Shown piece after piece: positions 16,569 through 30,200 of a stretch of DNA of 64,000 nt (positions are counted from its first letter, which is position 1; the number at the start of each line of letters is the position of its first letter). This stretch comes from Onchocerca volvulus (taxonomy: Eukaryota; Nematoda; Chromadorea; Rhabditida; Onchocercidae). A program made the translations under genes and the position numbers. The notes beneath the pieces were generated by a model, which did no database searches, was not told where the DNA came from, and saw only the letters and a program-made list of their open reading frames with translations. Where the stretch lies: the NCBI GenBank assembly GCA_000499405.2, contig HG738139.1:12698898-12762897 (forward strand), given 5' to 3'.

Positions 16569-17609
16569 GGTAGTTGATTAATCAATTTAATTATTCATTC
16601 GTTGCAATAAATGTTGCCTATATTTGCTTGATATAATGAAATTTTTCAGTACAATCATGGATGAAATAATATATCAATTTCTAAACAGGAATAGAATTGA
16701 AATTCATTGTTAAATTCCTGTTGAATCATTGGGAAGAATTATATAAATGTTTTATTATTCATCGTATTTCATTATTCCTTAAAGATATCAAACGATCATT
16801 TTAATGAAGAACGTTTTTAGAATTATTTGTTTGATGACGAAATGAAATGATTTGAATTTTCCGATTACTGTAATTCGACATTTGATATATTTTTTGATAT
16901 CGTTATGTTTATGTACGATATTGAAATAATTTAAAAAAAAAAAAAAAAAAAATCGATTTTCGTTATTGAGAAATCAATTAATAGAGTTGTTTTAAATAAT
17001 CGCATCATTTAACAAATTGTAGCCATTTATGAAGCATTCAATTATTTATGTTAAAATTGTTTACGACAACTTTCTTTCCTGTTAATTCAGAATATCTCAA
17101 AGAATCTAAAATTCTAACATTTCATTTTTTTAATTTCAAAATATTTTCTTCACTTTACAAAACATTAAGAATTCATAACATCATTAAAATTTCTGTTTTT
17201 CAGCAAAGTTTTAGTCAAATTTAAAAGTAAGAATAGAAAATTTTTAGGAATTTATGATTCCATGGATGAAAATTCAATTTATAATTTTTGAGTATGAAAA
17301 AAATTCATCAATCGTATATGTTTTGCTTTTTCAAAAATTTTGCATATTTTTTTCTTAATTCTCAATTTTGAAGTGTCAAAAATTCTGAATTAATTATAAG
17401 CTGAAAAATAGGAATACTGCCCTTTAAATCTACTTTAAAATGATAGATTGGATTTTTTGGACATGACTTATTTTTTTTTTTTTTAAAACAAGAATTAATT
17501 GTTATGAAAAAAGAATGTTGAATCAGGTTTTGAGATTTTGAGATAAACACAAGTGATATTGGTAAAGTTTTTATTTTTTTTTTCAACTGTATAACATAAA
17601 TTTATCTGT

Positions 17610-18033
17610 TTCTTTTTTAGTGCTTGCACTTTTGTGTAGAAATTTCATACTTTTTTTTTCGTTTTTGACTTGTTTTATTGACATAAATGCTTCAGTTTCT
17701 CAATTTCTAATCTCAATTTTTATTAGAATCCATTTGATAAATTATGTTAGACAAAAATGTATGAAATTTAAAATTTTCAAGAAAATAAAATAAAAATGAA
17801 TCATGAATTTAAAAAAGGAATCGAAACATATCATATCTGGAAGAAGATAATGCTCAAATATGATTTTTTTTTTTTCCAATTCCCTCCGGAGAAGTTGAAC
17901 ATATTTTTTTGTTTTCTTTTTCAATGGTTGCACTTTTTATGTAGAATTCTCACACTTTTTTTTTTCGTTTTTAACTTGTTTTTATGATAAACATTTCAAT
18001 TTCTCAATTTCTGTTCTCAATTTTATTAGAATT
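17610..18033. repeat. Diverged direct repeat of about 120 bp, spaced about 300 bp
   Basis: Copies at about 17610-17730 and 17910-18033 share the order TTGCACTTTT, TGTAGAA, a T tract then CGTTTTT, ACTTGTTTT, TTTCTCAATTTCT, CTCAATTTT and TTAGAAT. They look like a local duplication or two copies of an interspersed element. Confidence 0.65.
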
Positions 18034-19987
18034 ATTCATCCAAAAAGTAAATATTTATTTTTGAATCGTTATATAAATAAAAAGCAAAATATGAAATAAT
18101 CTCAAATTACGATTCAATAATCAATCAACATTTTCATTTTTCCGTTTTTTTTTTCCTTTTTTTTTTTTAATGCTCATAATGCCAAAAAAGTTTATAACAA
18201 AAATTATAATCAATTATTTATTTCCATTTGCCATTTGCTTTTTAGTTTTGCTTACTTGATGAATAATTTTTAACAGAGAAAATTATAAATTTTATTTCAA
18301 AAGAACTATGCTAATGTTCAATTACGTCATTATAAGTATAACAGAATTTTTAAATATTTGTTTGACGCCATTTTCGTATTTTTTAATCAATAAGCTAAAT
18401 TATTGTTTCAAATGACTGCAATTCTGCTGTTATCTTAAGGATTATTTATAAGTCTCAAAATTTGGAAAGTTAAATTCCCTTCAATTTACAAGTCTCAAAA
18501 TTTCGAAAGTTGAACTACCTTCGACGATCCTAAAAAATTCAAGCTGTTACACATAGAACTTACTGTTTAATGAGCATTTTTATTCCATTCCATTTATTCT
18601 TCATAGGTATTTCAATTCTCCGACCTGAAATTATTTCTCATTTTTTCATTTCTTGCTTTCCTAAATTTCATATCTTTCGTTCAGACTAAACTTCTTTGAT
18701 TATCAATATAATTCCGTAAGTTATATTGACCTGCATTAATTGATCACTAATTAATTAATCACTAAATCATTAAATCGATAATTTACGTCAATATTAATTA
18801 CTCTTCTAATTCCTCTTAATTTTGATAATTTCTTAATTCTTCTTCAATCAAAGTGAGAGCAAGATGAAAAATTGAAAGTAATGAAAAAAGATAATCAATA
18901 ACAAATATATCACATTTCAATTTCTCCCTTCCTGGGAACGAAACAGTTGCTGAAAACTTTTTGTCATTTTTACTTTACAATAATGCCATCCTCCAAAAAA
19001 TGTTTTTTTTTTTTCCTAACTATTTTACATTTTTTGTTTATTGCCTGTTGGTTTCCTACAATAGTAATACTATTTTCTAAAACTGCTTTTTTGACTATTT
19101 CACTCGAATATAATTTAAATGAAAGCAACCTCTCGAATCATTTATTAAACTTCTCTTTCTATTCCATTTTCTTCCTACTCTTTCATCTCTTCTCTTCCAA
19201 TCAAATGAAAATTATCGATATGTACAGTGAAAAGTTTCATTTCATTTCATACATCATCATTCTCTCTATTTCTATACAAATTTTATTTGCCAAGTTATGA
19301 AATAGGAATGATTGAATGAATGATCGAATGATTGATTGATCGAATGAAATGAATGAATGAATGAGTCGTTCTCATCATCTGTTCATATCGATTTGCCAAA
19401 CTTTCCCTTTTTCTTCTCCAAATGAATCGGCCATGAAATTTTGCCTACAAATAGACCGCTTTTTCATTTACTACTAAATTCATTGTTAAACATTTTACAT
19501 GATGCAATCATAAAATTTCAATGATTTTGCTTTTTTCTTCTTTTTTTTCCACCCAAAATGTTCTTTTCCTTTCACTTTTCCTTGATATTCTTCGATTCAA
19601 ATTATCGATTTTTTTTTTTTTTTCTCGAAATTATAACCTTTCTATTCTATCGCGAGATGATTTTTCTGCGCTTTCGGATATTTTACGATTAATTTGCATA
19701 TAACTGATGATAATATCATTGACAGTTGTCATATTAAAATTTCGATCTATTAATGTGTTTTTTTAATTCGATTATTATTGATAATTGATGTAAAATTATA
19801 TTGAGCTATTGTCAATTTCAGATTCATTTTGATATTACAGTGGAGATATCATTTGGTGTTGAAATTTTTTCAATATTTTTTCGAAAATAATATTTTTTGG
19901 AATTTCGAAACATATAAATAATGCAATCCTCATAAATTTCTGGAGAAAACAAATCAGAGAATACAAATATTCATCGATTTTGATTTG

Positions 19988-21886
19988 ATGGAAAAGAAAA
20001 AAGCCCGAAAAAACAAAAAGAAAAATTCTATTTCAAATGTTGGAAAAGAAAAAGGAAACTTGAATTCAAACGAAAATAATAATAGAATAAGTGATCGAAA
20101 TCATGAAACGATAGAAGGAATTATCGAAGCAGAAGCGAAACAAGATGGCAATGAAATCAAAAACGATAATAAATTATCAGAAGAATCTGATGCCATGCAT
20201 TCTGTATTGACAAACAACTACGCTGATAATAATGATGATAAGAAATGTTTAATAGCCGAACGGGAAACCGAAAAAGCAAAATTGCATCAGGAAAAAGATT
20301 TCTGTCCAGAAATTTTGAACGGGATTGTAGAAAATGAAGAAGATGAAGGGAATGTTTCACAAGAAAAAAAAAATTCGAAGGAAAGCAATGGGAATATTGC
20401 AGAAAATTCTCCTGAAAAGATTCAAGAAACGAATCTGGATAACAATAATTCCGAACTAAATTCAATCAAAATAAATGATGAAGTGAAAGATGATAAAGTT
20501 GCTAAAGTTGTGAATAATCCGGAAACTGAAGAAAGAGATTTTGGAAGAAGCAATTTATCAGATGTTCATGATATACCGGAATCATCAATTAGTCATGATG
20601 TGCAGGCAACTGATCAAAATCTCTTGGAATATGGACAAATTTCGGAAACACAGATTTCCGGAATGCTAAATATACAAGCATTAAAACCGGATTTTTTCGC
20701 TCATCAAAAGTTAGATAATTTTTGTGAAAAATTAGCAGAAAAGGATGAAAATCTGAATAGCATTTGCAATAAAGTAGAAGCTGATAGAGTTGAAAGAGTT
20801 TTCAAACAAATGGATAGCGCAAAAATTCAGGATTCGAAGATAGGAATTGAAACCGATACTGAAATGAGTGATTTTACTGTTAATAATCAGAATCTTGATA
20901 CGGTGAGCAGCATACTTACAGAAATAATTGAACAACTTGAATTACAAGAAGTCGTAGAACGAAATAGAAACATAACAGAATCCGAGAAAAAAGGATTTGA
21001 AGCAACTGCAGATGGCGTGAATCTGTCAGAATCCGGCATTTGTATTGCTAAATCGCAGCAAGAGACTGATACGCCTTTTGTTTCGGATGAAGTTGTAAAA
21101 TCAACGAAAAATCCTGTTGTTCTAAATGAAGTAATCGAAGAAAAGCTGACATTTGCTGCTGATAATTCCATCCAAAAGTTAAGTTCTCCGGAAATTCCGA
21201 AAGAAAGCAATGGGCAGATTGATAGTACTGAATCAGCAATCATCACTTTGCAACAAGATTCAGTAAAGGAATCTCAAGCTGTGGAAAATTTGTCAGCAAA
21301 TGAATCCAAAATTTCTTGCAATGCAGAACTGTTGCGAGATTCTGAGAAATCAAATAGTGATGAAATAGCACAACCAAAAAATAAATTTTATGAAGCTATA
21401 ACCGGTTTCTGGAAGTATACAGGATTTAGCAAAAAACGTGCCGATACCACAGTAGCATCTGAACAACCAAGACATTTATCTCCGGAATTAAAGCAGATGC
21501 CCTCAGTTCATTCCAGTAAAACTTCGTTAACATCTGCAGAATCTTCCTCTGAACTTATTAAATCTCCCGAAACTTCTGTAGAATCCACTACGAAAGTTAC
21601 TGATTCTCATTCTGAAACTAATGCTATCTCATCGCTTTTGAATAACACAGCAAAAATCTGTCCGCAAAAAACTGTATTTGAAGATCAGTCATCGCAAAGT
21701 TCACTTAATTCTACAATTACGGATAATCTAGATTCTGATACCATTTCGGAATCATTACAAGTGGTAACACCGGATTCATTAAGTTTTACTGATGAAACCA
21801 TCAAGGATTCGAATGATTCGCTTGAAAAAATGGGAGATTCAAAAAAAAATAAGAAGGGGAAGACCGAATCTATTTTTGGTCATAAG
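19988..21886 (+). CDS. Acidic, probably disordered protein; single large exon of 633 codons, 3' end unresolved
   Basis: An uninterrupted frame from ATG at 19988. It begins with a basic stretch (MEKKKARKNKKKN), then is dominated by Glu, Ser, Asn, Asp, Lys and Ile with almost no Cys or Trp, apart from one more ordered-looking patch near residues 465-482 (YEAITGFWKYTGFSKKR). It ends in a Lys-rich segment (KKNKKGKTESIFGHK). I recognise no domain; the composition suggests an intrinsically disordered cytoplasmic or nuclear scaffold. The frame reads three codons further to a TGA at 21893, but the sequence at 21887 (AAG|GTAAGA) is a strong splice donor in phase 0, so more exons are likely. Candidates are 22383-22451 and a segment from 22786. 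The large exon contrasts with the small exons of its neighbours. Confidence 0.8.
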
Positions 21887-21929
21887 GTAAGATGAATTTT
21901 CTACTTTTTTTTTTTTTTTTTTTTTTTTT

Positions 21930-21972
<43 letters not shown>

Positions 21973-22882
21973 CTTTCTATCCGTCGCATTATTTTTATCA
22001 TTCTTTGTGTCCAGAATCCTAAAAAGAGCACAAAATAACCACATCTATTGCCTTACTTCAATTGCTAAGTTTATGTGCTTCACGTGAATTTGAAATTTCT
22101 GATTCCATTAATTTTATTCTCCAGAAAACTAGTTAAGAAGAACTGACATCGTTTTTTGATGTAGATGACTTTTAGCGTTTTCGTCTTAAATGCAATTTAA
22201 AACAAGTTTGTCTTTTTTTTCGTTTTGAATCCTTTCAATGGTTGGAATTTTCTCATTTAAAAAATACAATTTCCTTTAAAAAAAAATTTTGTTATCGGCT
22301 CATTTTCTATAAAATATACTCATACTTTTGCTTAATGGAATAATTTATGCCTTTTATTTGAAATTTAAATATATTTTTGCAGAATTTTAATGGATTATTT
22401 TATGAAAGAATCATTTCTTTTTCATTTCTTTATCTTCTTGTTATGTCATGAATTTAGATATAATTTGTTGCCAATCCATGAATATGAATTTTGATTTTAT
22501 TTTTTCATTTTTTTTTCCTATTTCCATTTCTTCTGCTATTGGAAGATAATATATTCATTATGCTTAAAACTTAAAAATTTTTAACCTCTTCACTCATACA
22601 TGATAGAACCATATTTGATAGAATATACCAAAAAATATACCAAATTACACCAAAGAATTTGATAGAATACTTTTGTCATATATACATATTTTAGTATTAT
22701 ATTTTTATCATATATACATAATTTAATAGGAATTTCTTTGATTGTTTTGTTTTGAAAAATCGGAAAAAGGAAGGACTATGCAGGAATTTGTCGAGAAAAC
22801 CAAGCAGATGTTCATACTCAGTGCCTTTCTCATGGTCATACATTATTTATTTGTTCAAGCAAATTATTTTCGAAATAGATAT

Positions 22883-22885
22883 ATA

Positions 22886-22914
<29 letters not shown>
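22883..22914. repeat. TA dinucleotide microsatellite
   Basis: An uninterrupted run of alternating A and T, giving Tyr-Ile repeats in the overlapping open frame. The length is probably polymorphic. Confidence 0.85.
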
Positions 22915-22916
<2 letters not shown>

Positions 22917-23980
22917 GATTATATTCATTTGAGAAGGACATATAGGAGTATATGTGAAAGAATTAGAACTAATTAAAATATACATCTAATTTATTATATT
23001 GCAAAGAAACTCTCATGAGATATATTTGTATTGTAGATATCCATTTTATTGCTTTAGAAATTCTTCATTATGTAAAATGCGCTTGTTAAAGTTGAAATTT
23101 GTAGCACTAAAAATAGATGTATAAAGAATAATTATCTTAATTATAAACAATAAAACGTTGTACTTTGCTAATTTATGTAGTAAACAGAGAATGTTGTTTA
23201 ACTGAAAAACCAAAGTTTTTTTTCGTTTTTTTGAGGAATTGAGGGTTCTACAAAAAAAAAAAAAAAAAAAAAGATTTTGTTTACATTAATGATAAGTGTT
23301 AATTATTGATAGTAAAACGAGCGGAGAAAAAAGGGGAAGTTTTAGTTGAATTTATGTTTTTTTCAGTTGATGTTCATTTTCCTTCTGCAAGATTTTTTCA
23401 TTCACAAGATTTAGAAATCTTTCCAGAAGAAATAGTTTGAACTGAAATCTGATCAGATATCTTTCCCATTATTTGTCCGAATGAAATTCTGAACTTCGAA
23501 ACTTATTTGCAAAAAACTTTCTCAAATATATAAATATTTCATATGTGAATGTTCATTGTATGTAAGTTAGTGCTTGTGTGTCTATGTGTAACACGTTTAT
23601 ATGTGACAGATGAAATTTTGAGTCCTAATGAAAATGCAATTATTTGCATTTATTAGCATGTTTTTATGCGTGCATGCATAATATATACATCACAGCACAA
23701 GTGAACATTGACAATAGTTTATGAGAATCGAATCGGAAGAAAATAGTTTTTTTGTATTCGTATGCGTCTTGTGTTTTTATGTATGTGTAAAGGTTCTGTG
23801 TCTGTGTGAAATGTTTGAAATTTCAATCAGAATTAAGTAATTTCGTACAATACATTCGCTTTTTCTATCCTTAATTGAAAAACCTTCTGAAACAGCAGTA
23901 CCGGTTCATCTTCTTTTCGCTTATTTTGTACAGGATTGAATAAGATGGTGTAGATCGGAAAGAATTAGAAAGACCGATAG

Positions 23981-24067
23981 CATCTGTTGTCCTTAGATGT
24001 CATAATTTATATCGCATCTGATGTCCTTAGATGTCATTATTTATATAACATCTGATATTCTTAGATT
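23981..24067. repeat. 34-bp tandem repeat, 2.5 copies
   Basis: Unit starts at 23981, 24015 and 24049 share CATCTGaTGTCCTTAGATGTC with few changes. Confidence 0.85.
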
Positions 24068-24604
24068 TAATGATAATTGACTTAGTATTTGAAATCATTA
24101 GATTTGATAAAGTTAGATTGTTGTAGAATTATTCTGGAACGATGTAAAAAGTAATACTGTTTTTAAAGAATAATCGATTTTGTGATAGGGAGAAATTGAG
24201 ATAAATTATATTTATCCTTGTATATGTATAATTTTACGGTAGATATGGGAAATCACAGCAAATATTTCATAAAAAACGATAGTGGTACTTATTATTTAGA
24301 ACTTAAAAGTTAAAAACATATTAATCTGACAAATCAGAGAGAACTGAAACGAAATTGAAACTAAAATCCAAAGATTTCTATTTTCTCAGTTAGAAGAAGA
24401 GAGATCGAGAAAGTTGCTAGATTAATTTGAGATCTGAAAATATTAAATGCGTAAGGTAAAAAGAAATATGTGTCAATTTTTCCAGTATTTACCTTACAAA
24501 ATGCTCAATAAATAAGATTATCTAGATGGCGAATAACATATTACCAGCTCATTCAAATAAAATGTAATCGCCTATTACGATCATAACTCCTGTTCATCCA
24601 ACAA

Positions 24605-25146
24605 TCTATAGAAATAATAATGTAAATGTTCGTTGCGACTTTTGGCATAACAAACAAGTCCTTTACCGATTGCTTTGAAAATTTTGACAAAATGTTAAAT
24701 TCCAATCGCGCATGTTTCTATTTAGATTTACCTACTTTTTCTTAATCCTGTCCATAAGGACAAACATGTTTACCGCCAAAACGTCGTAAGGATAAATATG
24801 TTTCCCGCCAAAATGCTGCGATTAACAGATAAACAAAGTGAGGCTAACCAGTCATTGATTCACTGCTCGATAATAGTCGACAGACAATCTATATAAAGAA
24901 AAATGTAAATGTTCATTATGGCTTTTGAGACAATGCTTCTAGTTCTTCACCGATTGATTCGAAATTTTTGAAATAACGTTGCATTCGAATAGGCGCGTAT
25001 TTTTCATATAAATCAGTGGTTAATACACCCTTGGGCATGCTTTTTTTTTTAATCCATTATACTTGTAACGGTTAGAAGGGAGCGGACATTTTGATTTACA
25101 CAGACTAGCTGGACGGACATGCTTCGCGTATTCGGGTATATCTAGT
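24605..25146 (+). mobile_element. Two Helitron-like non-autonomous fragments in tandem
   Basis: Two blocks of about 125 bp, starting at 24605 and 24888, are diverged copies of each other: both open with TCTATA, then AATGTAAATGTTC, CTTTTG, ACCGATTG and GCGCGTATTT-like sequence. The second runs to 25142-25145, CTAG followed by T, preceded by a GC-richer stretch. A start in TC after A, an end in CTAG before T, and no terminal inverted repeats fit the Helitron pattern. The first copy lacks a matching 3' end and looks truncated. A tandem pair of about 30 bp (AAGGACAAACATGTTTACCGCC-like, 24756-24811) lies inside. No transposase is present. The assignment rests on termini and internal homology only. 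Confidence 0.5.
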
Positions 25147-25941
25147 GAGAAATAAGTGATGAATCTGCGTTATTTCTGGAAAATTATCCATAAAAAATTC
25201 ATATTTCAATGGAGCATCTGAGGAATTTTTCTGGACGAAATTTAGTGATTAAAAGTGGAAGTCCAGTTCTACACCTATTTAAAGTGAAAGAGACTGAAAA
25301 GCGGGAGAAAAAGATTATTCCAAAATTCGATCAATTCCTCACAAAATTTTGTATTTCAGTCTTCCCCCAATGAAATTCGGAATTCATTGATAAAAATGAG
25401 AATGTGTGATACTTCATAACACTTTTGTAGATGAATGAAATAATCGCAGAAATTGGACTGATGAAAAATGCTTATATATTTCTAAATGCTTTTAAACTTA
25501 AAATCATTCATCCTAATTTAAAATAGTCTTCTTTCAAAGAGTACGATTTGAGACTTCTTTGAATTCCTTACATTGAAATTTCTTATCAGTGAGTTAGTAA
25601 CTGAGTATATATATAAATTTGATTATTGACGTTTCATAAAGTTTTTCATCCCTAACAATAAAATTGTTTGAAAAATTGCATGTGATAAAATCATTTCATA
25701 TTTCGAGTACTGGTTTTTCTCATTTCTCTTCCATATTTGCGGATATATTTCTCTACGCTCTCTGCTTATGATTATATGATATTGCTATCACCATTCGAAA
25801 TACGCCGGATTTGTGATAAAGCTGGCGTCACGCCAAGACGACTTTTGTGTTTTTGAGAAGTTCTGATTTCGAACAGATGCCCCGATGTATGATCTGGAAA
25901 TATTTTAGATTGATGGAAAAGTGTGATAGATTGCTATATTA

Positions 25942-26169
25942 TTAAATCTTACAATTTCTTATCGTTACGTCATTCCTCCGCTTCTTTTCGATTGTATCGC
26001 AATTATCTGCAATTATCAAACTTTGAAAAAATGAAAGGTAAACAAAGATAAACATTAAAAGAACAATACCGAAGACAAGAATTAAAAAGTGCTTAACAGC
26101 AGGATGGAATACAGCAAATTTTACCGTCATATGTTTCACATATGAATCCAGATTATTCTTCATAATCAT
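25942..26169 (-). CDS. Possible small single-pass membrane protein, 75 aa
   Basis: A single-exon frame from ATG at 26169. It has a short polar N-terminus, one strong hydrophobic segment (about residues 28-53, HFLILVFGIVLLMFIFVYLS) and a charged tail with KKRRND. The layout fits a small bitopic membrane protein. I know no family match, and hydrophobic frames arise easily in T-rich DNA, so this is tentative. No upstream trans-splice acceptor was identified. Confidence 0.3.
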   Translation of the reverse strand: MIMKNNLDSYVKHMTVKFAVFHPAVKHFLILVFGIVLLMFIFVYLSFFQSLIIADNCDTIEKKRRNDVTIRNCKI

Positions 26170-27276
26170 TTATCATTGGCATCACTCTTTCTTAACTCTA
26201 TCACTTTATTTTCTTTTTCTAAATCAAAGACTAAATTTTTACTCTCAGTGATGCTTTCAGTGATACCAATCTTTCAATACTGATACTATCTTTTCTAAAA
26301 TCTCATTTCTAAGACTCTGCTACTTTTTTTTTGTTTTTGAAAATTCTGATATGATGTAATTTTTTTACAAGAATCTAACATAATATGGTTTTTTTTTCTC
26401 TGATCCTAATATGACGTGATTTTTTTCCAAAATTTCGAAAACGAAAACTTTTTTTTAAAGATTCTAATATGATATGGTGTTTGATATTTATTTATTAAAA
26501 TAGATATGTTCAATCCCTAATAATATAAATTTATATTGAATAATATTATATAAATCCATTGTTTCATACATAATTTTATCGAGAATAATATCAGAGAGAG
26601 AAAAGGATCGAGATCGAGATCGAGATTTAGTAGAGGAAGAAAGATCAATTTGTAAGAAATGGAATAGCAACACCTTCCTGATTCAGGGTCACTGGAAACT
26701 GCAGATCCATCCATTTGGCTCACAGGAAAAAAGCATCATCATCATGTGACCTTCCCATCTTCATTATTCGTCCTCATCTTCTCGTGGAAACGACCTCCCA
26801 CCATTTTTTTTTTTTTTTTGAAATAGAGAGAAAAAGGGAAGGGAACGGAGAAACAGAGGAATTCAATTTTCTTTCCAATTTCATAAATAAAATTTCTACT
26901 CCTGTCATTTGGGTATGGAGTGGATATTCTCGAAATCAGATCCTGTTGGGTGAAAAGGTTAAAGTTCACATTGGACTTCTATTCGAAAATTGCTCTCTCA
27001 CTGCTGGTTGGGTTAACTCATGCAATGAGGTGCGTCGGTGAATATGAATTGATATGGAGGCAATGTTACTTTTTCATTTCCCGCCTTCTGGACTAAGAAA
27101 TGATTGATATCGGAGATATAATTTATGAGAGATCAAATGGTCATATTTATACATTTTCGGATAAAAATTTCGAAAAATATCTCAAAAATTTCATTAAATT
27201 AAAATTTTCGTTGCACAAATATAAAATAGCTCGTTTTTGCTGTTGCAATTTGTGAATATTAAAGATTGATTCGATT

Positions 27277-30200
27277 ATGTTTGGATCAAAGAAGTACAAA
27301 GGAAAAGATAGCGGAAGCTTACGAAGTATTCGACCGGAAAATGGTCACCATCAACATATTTTTTCCAGCTTATCCATTCGATCCCTGGTTTGTTTGTTTT
27401 TCTTTTTTTTTTTTGTTTGTTTAAAAAGATTCATTTAACTTAAAGTTCAACAAATTTATTCGTCTTCAATCACATATGAATATGTAAATTTTATAATTTC
27501 AAAAGTTTGCATACTGGAAATTAAAAGAATTGAAAAGGACGTCTTTCCTTTTAATTCTTCATAATTATTCCAGATAAATTCTTAATTCCTGTTCAATTTT
27601 GTTTTGTGAGTGATAAAATATTATGTTTAAAATCACATGAGAAGAGAAAGTTTGAGATTTCAAAATCAACAATTTGTTATTGCATCTCAAAGATGTGATA
27701 GATGCAACAACAATTGAGCGGGAGATTTTAAATTTAAATTTTTGATTTGAAACCTTGCTTATGTGAAACTTTTTTGAAATTTTAAATCTCTTTATACGAG
27801 AACATGTTTGCTACTCGTTCTTTGATTATATTTTTCTATAACCACATTGGAATTCAATTTTGAATATTTTGAATAAATCACTTAATCTTTAAAACTTTTC
27901 AACTTTTACTTTCTTTTTAGTTTATAATAGAACTTTCAAGATAGTTTTTGCTTTATTCTTTATTAGCTAATAAAAAGAAGAAAATAGTAGGCCATTACCA
28001 TCATCAAAGTCATTTTGGCCTAAATATTCCGAATAAGTTATTAGCAACAAGTTCTAGCCAGAAGCAGATTGTGCAAGTTTACCGGAAACAAGTAAAGCAG
28101 CTATGGAATCCAGTTATTATGAGGTTAAACGGATGAATGATGATCAAGTTAATGCCGCATTTGCTGAATTACTGGTAAGATACATTTTTAACTGTATAGG
28201 TAAATTTTTATTAATGCTTTCAAAAGCTTTTTCAAGAAACGAGGATCTAGATAAATTTTTGTTCAGATTTCAGAGTGGTCTGAATACTAATTGTATGTCA
28301 ACAATTGTTACTTTTTAGTTAAATTTCAGAAGCAAATGAATATAAAAGATGAAAAATTTCGTGCCTTGTTAGCAGACAATGATATGGAAAAGAAGCGACA
28401 AATGGTTTGTCAATCTCAAAGACTTAATATGTCCAATCAAGAAAATTCCAAGGTTCTTCTATAAACTTCAAACTTTTTAAATATTAGCCTATTTTAAACA
28501 TTGAAATAAATCAAAACAACAGTCTAAAGAGACTTCAAACAGAAATTTTGCAAAATAGTATTTCAGATTCAAGAATGATTTAAGAAAAAATTTTCAGCGA
28601 CCGATTGATCTGATTCGACGCATGGAAAGAATGCTGGCATCGGAAGAAGAGGCTAGGATAATGAAGGATGTGCTGAAAGATCTGAAAGTCCAGCTTAGTG
28701 TTCAGAAAGTGGATTGGATTAAGGAGGTATAATGTAATGATATTGGTTTCAGTAATTCTAGCAAAATTCTGCTAATTATAACTTGATGAAAATGATATTC
28801 TTGTCTTAACTTCTCATCATAGATAATGTGATAAAAGGAATTGAAAGCTTTATGTTGTTACTACAAATAAGGGAGGAAAAGCGCTTGAGGAAAAAGGGGA
28901 TACAAAAGAAGAGAATCGGTTGATTGTGAAAGTCGAAATATTATGATAATTAAAGTTTAATTGTTTTGATTTTCTTTTTGATTCATTTTTCTTTTTTTTT
29001 TTTTAAATAACAATAATAATTTTATAGAATGAGACTAGCTGCGGAGAAAATAATGCTTGCGGAAATTTTTTCATGTTTTTTTTTTATAGTTCGGAAAACA
29101 AGGTGGTCTTCAGTTATTATTCCGCATAATGCACAATCTCATCGAATCCCTGCGACTGTTAGAGAATTCGGAACGAGAGGAAGAGCATGTTTTGCAACTT
29201 CACGATAGTGTCAAATGCTTGAAATCTGTTGTCAATACATGGGTAAGTATTCATGTAAAAGTACGACAAATTTATTTGATTAATGTCGGAAAGGATATAA
29301 GAAAATCTTGAAATTTTGTTTTAAAGATTTTAAAAATTAATAATTAATCCATTGAATTGTATATATCAAGTTTTTCAAAATCAGAGTTCAGGTTTTTGGA
29401 AACAATATGTTAAATTACAGTAACTTTCTTATCCCGTCAAATTGACTTTGCGGTTTTGAAATTCTTTTTCAAAATATGTAAATATTTATATGTCTTAAAA
29501 AACAAAAGAAAAAAAATTAATAAATAAAATTTATTTGTTTAAGCCTGGAATGGAAATGTGCTTCAGACGTCAATCGAAAATGTTTCCATGCTTAGTTGGA
29601 GTACTCTCGGTGGCTTCCGGCAAACCATCTTTGGATCATTGGGATTCACTGAAATTTGTAACAGTGAGTCTCTTGGGCGTCGTTACTTTCGTCAACGATG
29701 ATAAATTTGAACTCAGAGGGTTGGTTATTTTTGAAATATGAAAAGTGATTCTAAATTAAATTAATAAAAGAAATGTTATGTTTGATTATTTCACGTTCGG
29801 ATTTTCATCAACTGTAAAATTAAATTTAAAATAATTCAAATCCCATCTATTTTTATTACAATATAGAAAATGTTTTGGATTTTTAGTCGTGAGACGCTCT
29901 TGCAAGCCTTAACCGAAGAAGCCCGATTACGAAAATGTGAGAGATTTCGCTGTATTGTCAGCTGTCTAAATAAGTCAAATCGCCTCGATGTAGTGGTTAG
30001 TTGCAATTTAATTCGGATAATTTTTCAAAATTCATTTCCTTTTTTTTTTCTGTTTTATTAGTTCCTTTTTTTGTGCAAAATAATTTTAAAAACTATTATC
30101 CATGAAAAGAAGCCAGCATTATTTTAATGTTGTTAAAGGAAAACATTCATATATTAAAAAATAACACTCATATAAGTTAGTCAGTCATTTTAGAAAAAGG

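Larger units (their letters stand above)
15013..19987. other. Gene-poor interval of about 5 kb with repeats
   Basis: No supported gene. It contains a minisatellite (15780-16034), a long A tract (about 16533-16566), a shorter A tract near 16932-16951, a diverged duplicated block (17610-18033) and GAATG/GATT-rich simple sequence near 19305-19365. Open frames such as 18947-19300 are rich in Phe, Leu and Ser, as expected of T-rich DNA. Confidence 0.5.
21887..27276. other. 5.4 kb interval: possible 3' exons, repeats, Helitron-like fragments
   Basis: It starts with a T tract (about 21905-21963). Two segments could be terminal exons of the 19988 gene, at 22383-22451 and about 22786-22945. Listed separately are a TA repeat, a 34-bp tandem repeat, Helitron-like fragments and a small minus-strand frame. 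The stretch 26640-27040 is less AT-rich and has open frames on both strands; it may be 5' untranslated or promoter DNA of the formin gene. Confidence 0.4.

Noticed and set aside
18947..19300. 117-codon plus-strand frame rich in Phe, Leu and Ser
   Set aside because: Typical product of T-rich DNA; no motif and no splice context.
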